Part shown: piece by piece, positions 59,261 through 64,000 of the stretch
Layout of the letters: every line of letters starts with the position of its first letter
Position numbering within the stretch: position 1 is the first letter of the stretch
From: Hypoxylon rubiginosum
Taxonomy: Eukaryota > Ascomycota > Sordariomycetes > Xylariales > Hypoxylaceae
Assembly: GCA_902806565.1 (NCBI GenBank)
Contig: CADCXA010000050.1
Coordinates: 248,001-312,000 of the forward strand
Reading direction: 5' to 3'
Length of the DNA: 64,000 nt
Notes under the pieces: generated by a model
Told to the model about the DNA's origin: nothing
What the model saw: only the letters and a program-made list of their open reading frames with translations
The model's database searches: none
Made by a program: the position numbers and the translations under genes

Positions 59261-61411
59261 ATGCCGCCCCAGGTGGGAGTGGGAGTGGGAGTGGGAGCTG
59301 TGACAGCTTACGCCCTCCGCGCCAGCCGCCAGAGCTCTCCCAGCTACGGCCTTACCACTTCAGCTCTCATAAAGCAAACAAAGCGAGCGCACGTACGCCA
59401 ATTCAGTCTTTTTTCTCGACCCAATGCCTCGAAACGAAGTAATCCTACGAAAGCCGCGCGATTGCTGTTCCCGCCGAAGCACATTGCGCGCGCCTTATCG
59501 GGAAAGCCCCTCCCCCAGAGACGATCCGTGATCCTCAATTTCGCATATCGCACGGCCGCGCTGCTCGGTACTGGATTTGGATTTATAGGCATATTATTTG
59601 CCGCCTTCTTCCTTTACGACTCGACAACATACAAGGAATCGGCGCTTACGTTTGGAGATTGTCAAGTTTCCGAAGCCGCCTTAAATCCACGCCGAGGAGG
59701 ACCCAAGAACCTGCCCATCATAGAAGCTCTCCTCGACGATGACGACAGTCCGGATGCGAAGAAGAAGAAATCCAAGCCGCGGCTTGTCATTTTGGGCGGC
59801 GGTTGGGGCAGCGTCGCACTGCTAAAGCAGCTTAATCCGGAAGACTACCATGTCACGGTTATCAGCCCCAAGAACTACTTCCTATTCACACCTATGCTCC
59901 CTTCCGCCACTGTCGGCACTCTGGAAATGCGAAGTCTAGTCGAGCCAATCCGTAGAATCCTAACAAGAATTGGTGGCCACTACCTTCGAGCCTCGGCCGA
60001 GGACGTCGAATTTTCGCACAAATTGGTTGAGGTTTCTCAAACAGATTCCCGCGGACAAGACGTAAGGTTCTATGTGCCATACGACAAGCTAGTTATTGCT
60101 GTGGGATCTGTCACGAACCCCCACGGAGTCAAGGGACTGGATAACTGCTTCTTCCTGAAAGATATCAACGACGCCAGGAGGATCCGGAATCAGGTCATGA
60201 AGAACCTAGAGCTCGCATGCCTTCCGATAACGGCAGATGACGAGCGGAAGAGGCTCTTATCGTTTGTGATTAGCGGCGGTGGACCTACAGGTGTCGAATT
60301 TGCTGCCGAGCTTTTCGATCTCCTGAACGAAGATTTGACCAGAAGATTCCCGCGACTTTTACGAAATGAGATATCAGTCCACCTCATTCAGAGTCGGGAG
60401 CACATACTGAACACTTATGATGAGGCACTTTCTAAATACGCCGAGGACCGATTCGCCCGCGACCAGGTCGAAGTTCTCGTCAACTCACGGGTGAAAGAGG
60501 TACAGGAGGACAAGATTATCTTTTCGCAAAAGTGTGAGGACGGCACTATCCTTACCAAGGAACTCCCGATGGGCTTCTGCCTCTGGTCCACGGGTGTTTC
60601 CCAGTCCGAGCTTTGCCAGCGCCTTGCGGCAAAGTTGGGATCAGCCCAGAACAATCGTCATGCGCTAGAAACTGATACTCACCTGCGGCTGAACGGCACA
60701 CCGCTTGGTGATGTATATGCGATCGGTGACTGCTCGACCGTTCAAAACAATGTCGCAGACAACGTCGTCACCTTTTTGCGTGGACACGCATTCAAGCAGG
60801 GCAAGGACCCCGAAACCGTGGAGCTCCACTTCAACGACTGGCGGGGCGTGGCTAAGGATGTCAAGCGTCGCTTCCCGCAGGCAGCCGCACATCTAAAGCG
60901 TGTAGACAAGCTGTTCGCGCAGTTCGACAAAGACCAGTCGGGCACACTAGACTTCGGCGAGCTTAGAGAGCTGCTGAAGCAGATCGACAGCAAGCTAACG
61001 TCGCTACCTGCTACGGCGCAGCGCGCGAATCAGCAGGGCCTCTACCTCGCCAAAAAGTTCAACAAGCTGGCCCATGCGGCCCCTGGACTGCGGGCGAACG
61101 AAATTAGAGACGGCGACCTGGACGAGGCGTGCTACAAGGCGTTCGAGTACCACCACCTGGGCAGCTTGGCGTACGTCGGCAACAGCGCCGTGTTCGATCT
61201 CGGAGGCGGATGGGGCGTTACGGGTGGCTTATGGGCGGTGTACGCGTGGAGGAGCGTCTACTTTGCGCAGAGCGTGGGTGTAAGGACCCGTGTGCTGATG
61301 GCCATGGATTGGGCTAAGAGGGGTCTATTTGGACGAGGTACGTGAAACTCCTGATGCGCCTATATGAAATGAAACTTTGCTAATACATCAACAGATCTTA
61401 TGAGCTTCTAG
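59261..61411 (+). CDS. External alternative NADH:ubiquinone oxidoreductase with EF hand, mitochondrial (697 aa)
   Basis: A rotenone-insensitive type II NAD(P)H dehydrogenase of the mitochondrial inner membrane, facing the intermembrane space. Two exons, 59261-61337 and 61395-61411; the second adds only DLMSF after FGR, replacing the unspliced ending. The basic N-terminus followed by a hydrophobic span (about 96-120) fits a presequence plus membrane anchor. Dinucleotide folds are VILGGGWGSVALL (about 177) and VISGGGPTGVEFAAEL (about 337). An EF hand with loop DKDQSGTLDFGE (about 556-567) implies calcium control, as in N. crassa NDE1. YAIGDCS binds FAD. A GTGGGA microsatellite (59273-59297) encodes VGVGVGV next to the start. 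Intron 1 has a GTACGT donor. Confidence 0.92.
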
Positions 61412-62440
61412 CCGATGCAGAAGAATAGGGGGAAGGCTTAGAAGGCAATAGACTTGTAACCTTTCCGGCGCCTTTAATATATAATTCATATTCACATCAA
61501 ATTAGACGATGCGCTCTTCGGCTTGCCGTGCCTGTCGAAAAACTAACATTCATCTAGGCTTGAGCCTCGGTTTGGCCTGGCCAGCACAAAGTCCGCCAGT
61601 GTAGAGTAGAGAATAGAGAAAGAAAAAAAATTGCCCATGTATGAATAACACTGTCATATACTGTATGAATTTGGCTTACTCTTTCTGACGCTATTCTACC
61701 AAGTATGCGCATTTAAGCTAGGATAACGATCGCCCGGAAGTATAGAAATTGCTTCAGAACATAGGCTTCACGATGATCTCCTTATTCCGATACGCAAACC
61801 TTTACGGCACCTAACGTGTCGACCATCCCTGAGCTAGATACCTACGTAACCTAGGTACTCACCTCCATAGCAATAACACATCCCTTACGTTTGATCGCGA
61901 GCAGCCGAAGTCGCTAAATAGCGGCCCCATCCGATCTCATGAAGAATCTTATACTTGCTATTCTAAAGTTGTTCGCCCAGTCTGACTATATGATAATCAC
62001 CATGTCGATACTGATGGAGGGGCACAGCATCGATGCCACACTTTATGGAAGCGGTGTACCGCTCGAGAAATGGAGCGGCCCTCGTGCTGATTTCTATGAG
62101 GACTGGACATCAACTGCAATACCGGCCACATTGGCCGTGTAGTAAGATACTGCAACACCAAGCAAGTCCCACCGCGTCGAATAATAAATGGACATATACG
62201 AAGTGTTGGTAATCAAATATCAAATCACCGATGCGTGTCGGAGAATCAGTCATATGTGATTTGTCCCACGCGAAATTATAAATCAGCTCAGGTAGGTACT
62301 CATAGTAATAGTACAGTATAAAGCTCACTCTAGTTCAGGACTCTGAATACCTAGACACACGCTTGATCTTCTCGATACAAGACACACGATATACACAACA
62401 CGCCTACGCACTTATTCACGCTTTCTGTCTTGTTCGCAGC
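61412..62440. other. Intergenic region, 1 kb
   Basis: Contains an exact ACCTAGGT near 61849-61856 and a 67-codon open frame (61939-62142) with no recognisable content. No gene supported. Confidence 0.45.
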
Positions 62441-63433
62441 ATGAGTTCTTCGGAGCTTTCCGACCCGTCTCCATTCCACTCCAGCCATGCCGTGCTCATT
62501 GGATCCATCACCTGGGGTTATCTACGCGCCAGGCCTGCTGGGAAAGTAAAGGGGACTGTACTCCTCCTTCATGGATTCCCCGATCTCCCCTACGGGTGGA
62601 AGAACCAAGTCCCCCTCTTCACCTCGCTGGGGTACCAGGTCATCGCGCCCTACATGATGGGCTACTCGCGGACCTCTTCCCCCAGCGAGCTGGAGGAATG
62701 GTCATCCAAGAAGCAGGCCGCCGGCCTCGCCGCCCTGCTGGACCAGATCGTGCCCGGCGAGCAGGTCATCCTCGGCGGCCACGACTGGGGCGGGAACATC
62801 GCGTGGAGGTTTGCCATGCACTACCCCCACCTCTTCAAGGGCATCTTCTCGGTGACGCTGCCATATTTCCCTCCCGAGACCGAATACGTCGACCTGGCGG
62901 ACGACATCGCCGCCGGCAAGTACCCTACCTTCCGATACAGGCTCCAGTGGCGCGACCAAGCGTTCGACCGAAAGTTCGAGAGCGCGGCCGCGATCCGCCA
63001 GTTCCTGATCGCGGTGCACGAGGGCAGGACCCCCGAGGGGAAGCTGGGCATGGGCCCCGAGGGGCTGGACCTCGTCGACCTGGCTCGCCTGCAGCCGAGC
63101 CCGCTGCTCCACGGCGCGGAGCTCGACCGCTACGTCGCCGAGTACCAGCGCCGCGGCTTCCGGGGCCCGCTGAACTGGTACCGCATCGCCAAGATCAACT
63201 TCGAGGACGAGCTGCCGGTCGCGCAGGCGGGCGGGCACCGGTTCGCCATGCCGGCCCTGTTCGTGTTTGCCCGCAGGGACCGCTACCTCGTCCCGGAGCT
63301 GGCGAAGGACATGGGTCGGCACTTTGACAAGCTGACGAGGGCGGATGTGAACACCGGCCATTGGGCGCTGGTCGAGAATGGGGGGAAGGAGGTAAATGAG
63401 GCCATTCGTTCTTGGATCGCGACGTTGGAGTAG
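62441..63433 (+). CDS. Alpha/beta-hydrolase, epoxide-hydrolase-like (330 aa)
   Basis: A single-exon alpha/beta-hydrolase fold protein related to soluble epoxide hydrolases and haloalkane dehalogenase relatives. The oxyanion motif is LLLHGFPD (about 47-54), the nucleophile elbow GGHDWGG has an Asp nucleophile (about 115), and the catalytic His lies in TGHWALVE (about 307). An acidic partner is likely in FARRDRYLV (about 282). Cap-domain tyrosines that activate the epoxide are plausible in WYRIAK and the preceding helices. An Asp rather than Ser nucleophile argues against esterase or lipase. The frame opens upstream through a TTG at 62363, but the first ATG is 62441. The substrate is unknown. 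G+C rises sharply within the gene compared with its flanks. Confidence 0.85.
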   Translation: MSSSELSDPSPFHSSHAVLIGSITWGYLRARPAGKVKGTVLLLHGFPDLPYGWKNQVPLFTSLGYQVIAPYMMGYSRTSSPSELEEWSSKKQAAGLAALLDQIVPGEQVILGGHDWGGNIAWRFAMHYPHLFKGIFSVTLPYFPPETEYVDLADDIAAGKYPTFRYRLQWRDQAFDRKFESAAAIRQFLIAVHEGRTPEGKLGMGPEGLDLVDLARLQPSPLLHGAELDRYVAEYQRRGFRGPLNWYRIAKINFEDELPVAQAGGHRFAMPALFVFARRDRYLVPELAKDMGRHFDKLTRADVNTGHWALVENGGKEVNEAIRSWIATLE

Positions 63434-64000
63434 AAGGAGGGGTTGCGATGTTTAGTAAGACGGTGTGACGAACTCTCTAGACCATAGACAGCATGGAAAA
63501 TGCAATACGATCGTTACCTATAGGAAAATGTAGCAATGCGTTAGCACGCAGCAGGCCAGTGTTGGGATGTAAATCAAATACCTTGTCGCTCTAGAATTTT
63601 CTAATATTCCCCCTTTTCCATCAAAATGTAGAAAGGAGAAGAAACATTGCGAAGATAAGAGCAACGCGTGGGCAGCTATGTTCGATTTGTGAGAGGCAAT
63701 AGGAGGTATCTACTAGATGCCTCGAACGATGCTGCACTTAGGCGAAGGTTAGGTAGCCTCTATTGCTCTCTACCAAGTTTCTAACTGTTGTTTCGCGTGT
63801 AATAGTGCGATTTTAAGACTCGCAAGCCTCTGGCTTCGGACACTGATACTTACCGAGGTAGACATTGCTTATAAGTTTTTTTCCTTAGGTGTGAACGGGA
63901 ATTAGGCTTAGTACGATGCAATAGTCTAATAGTAATTTTCTTCATTTACTTCTTCTTAATCATTCGTGGTGGATTTCCTGCTTAAAATCACGGTCCACCT
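63434..64000. other. Intergenic region to window end
   Basis: 3' flank of the hydrolase gene; AT-leaning with no supported gene or repeat. Confidence 0.45.

Noticed and set aside
61939..62142. 67-codon frame upstream of the hydrolase
   Set aside because: Too short and without recognisable content.
62596..63361. Long frames on both strands over the alpha/beta-hydrolase gene
   Set aside because: GC-driven shadows; only the 62441-63433 frame has the HGFP and GGHDWGG motifs.

Overview
The window is nuclear DNA of a filamentous ascomycete (Pezizomycotina, probably a Sordariomycete). The basis is short GT-AG introns of about 50-120 bp with CTAAC-type branch points, a class III chitin synthase, a hybrid 7TM-RGS protein, a Ca-binding external NADH dehydrogenase, and two blocks of almost pure A/T that look like repeat-induced point mutation (RIP) taken to saturation. 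I cannot name the species. Genes lie on both strands in ordinary eukaryotic single-gene layout.

Left arm (1-12.2 kb): the 5' part of a FIG4-type phosphoinositide phosphatase (-), a gene-poor stretch with one weak small gene, EMC4 (-), the AP-1 beta-adaptin (+) and a Ser/Thr-rich predicted surface protein (-). A block of about 7 kb of AT-rich DNA (12.3-19.3 kb) carries no gene and is bracketed by a 22-bp inverted repeat. Middle (21-30 kb): a UBL3-like prenylated ubiquitin-fold protein (+), the proteasome chaperone UMP1 (-, start codon alone in exon 1), a tandem-NBD soluble ABC ATPase (+), and a class III chitin synthase (+) whose N-terminal reading frame has one in-frame TAG.

At 30.7-34.2 kb a short-chain dehydrogenase gene is split inside its glycine-rich cofactor motif by a 2,205-bp TA-flanked element with terminal inverted repeats (Tc1/mariner/Fot1-like). 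The interior of the element is RIP-saturated, while the host exons look undamaged.

Right arm (35-64 kb): a GprK-like 7TM-RGS protein (+), an F-box-like protein (+), sulfite reductase beta subunit (-), ribose-5-phosphate isomerase (+), a YPT6/Rab6 GTPase (-, with a GC-AG intron), NOP53 (+), an SPX-ankyrin-GDPD (GDE1-like) gene (-) broken by a 7-bp tandem duplication and containing a 4-nt microexon, a divergently transcribed ankyrin protein with a Cys/His cluster (+), an external NADH dehydrogenase with an EF hand (+), and an epoxide-hydrolase-like alpha/beta hydrolase (+).

The genes are mostly unrelated housekeeping functions: vesicle traffic (FIG4, AP-1 beta, YPT6), ER membrane insertion, proteasome assembly, ribosome assembly, cell wall, sulfur assimilation and respiration. 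I see no biosynthetic cluster, no CRISPR array and no convincing tRNA. The most notable items are the two broken genes with identifiable lesions, the unusual splice structures, and the sharply bounded RIP blocks. Exon coordinates were derived by hand from reading frame, splice signals and family conservation.
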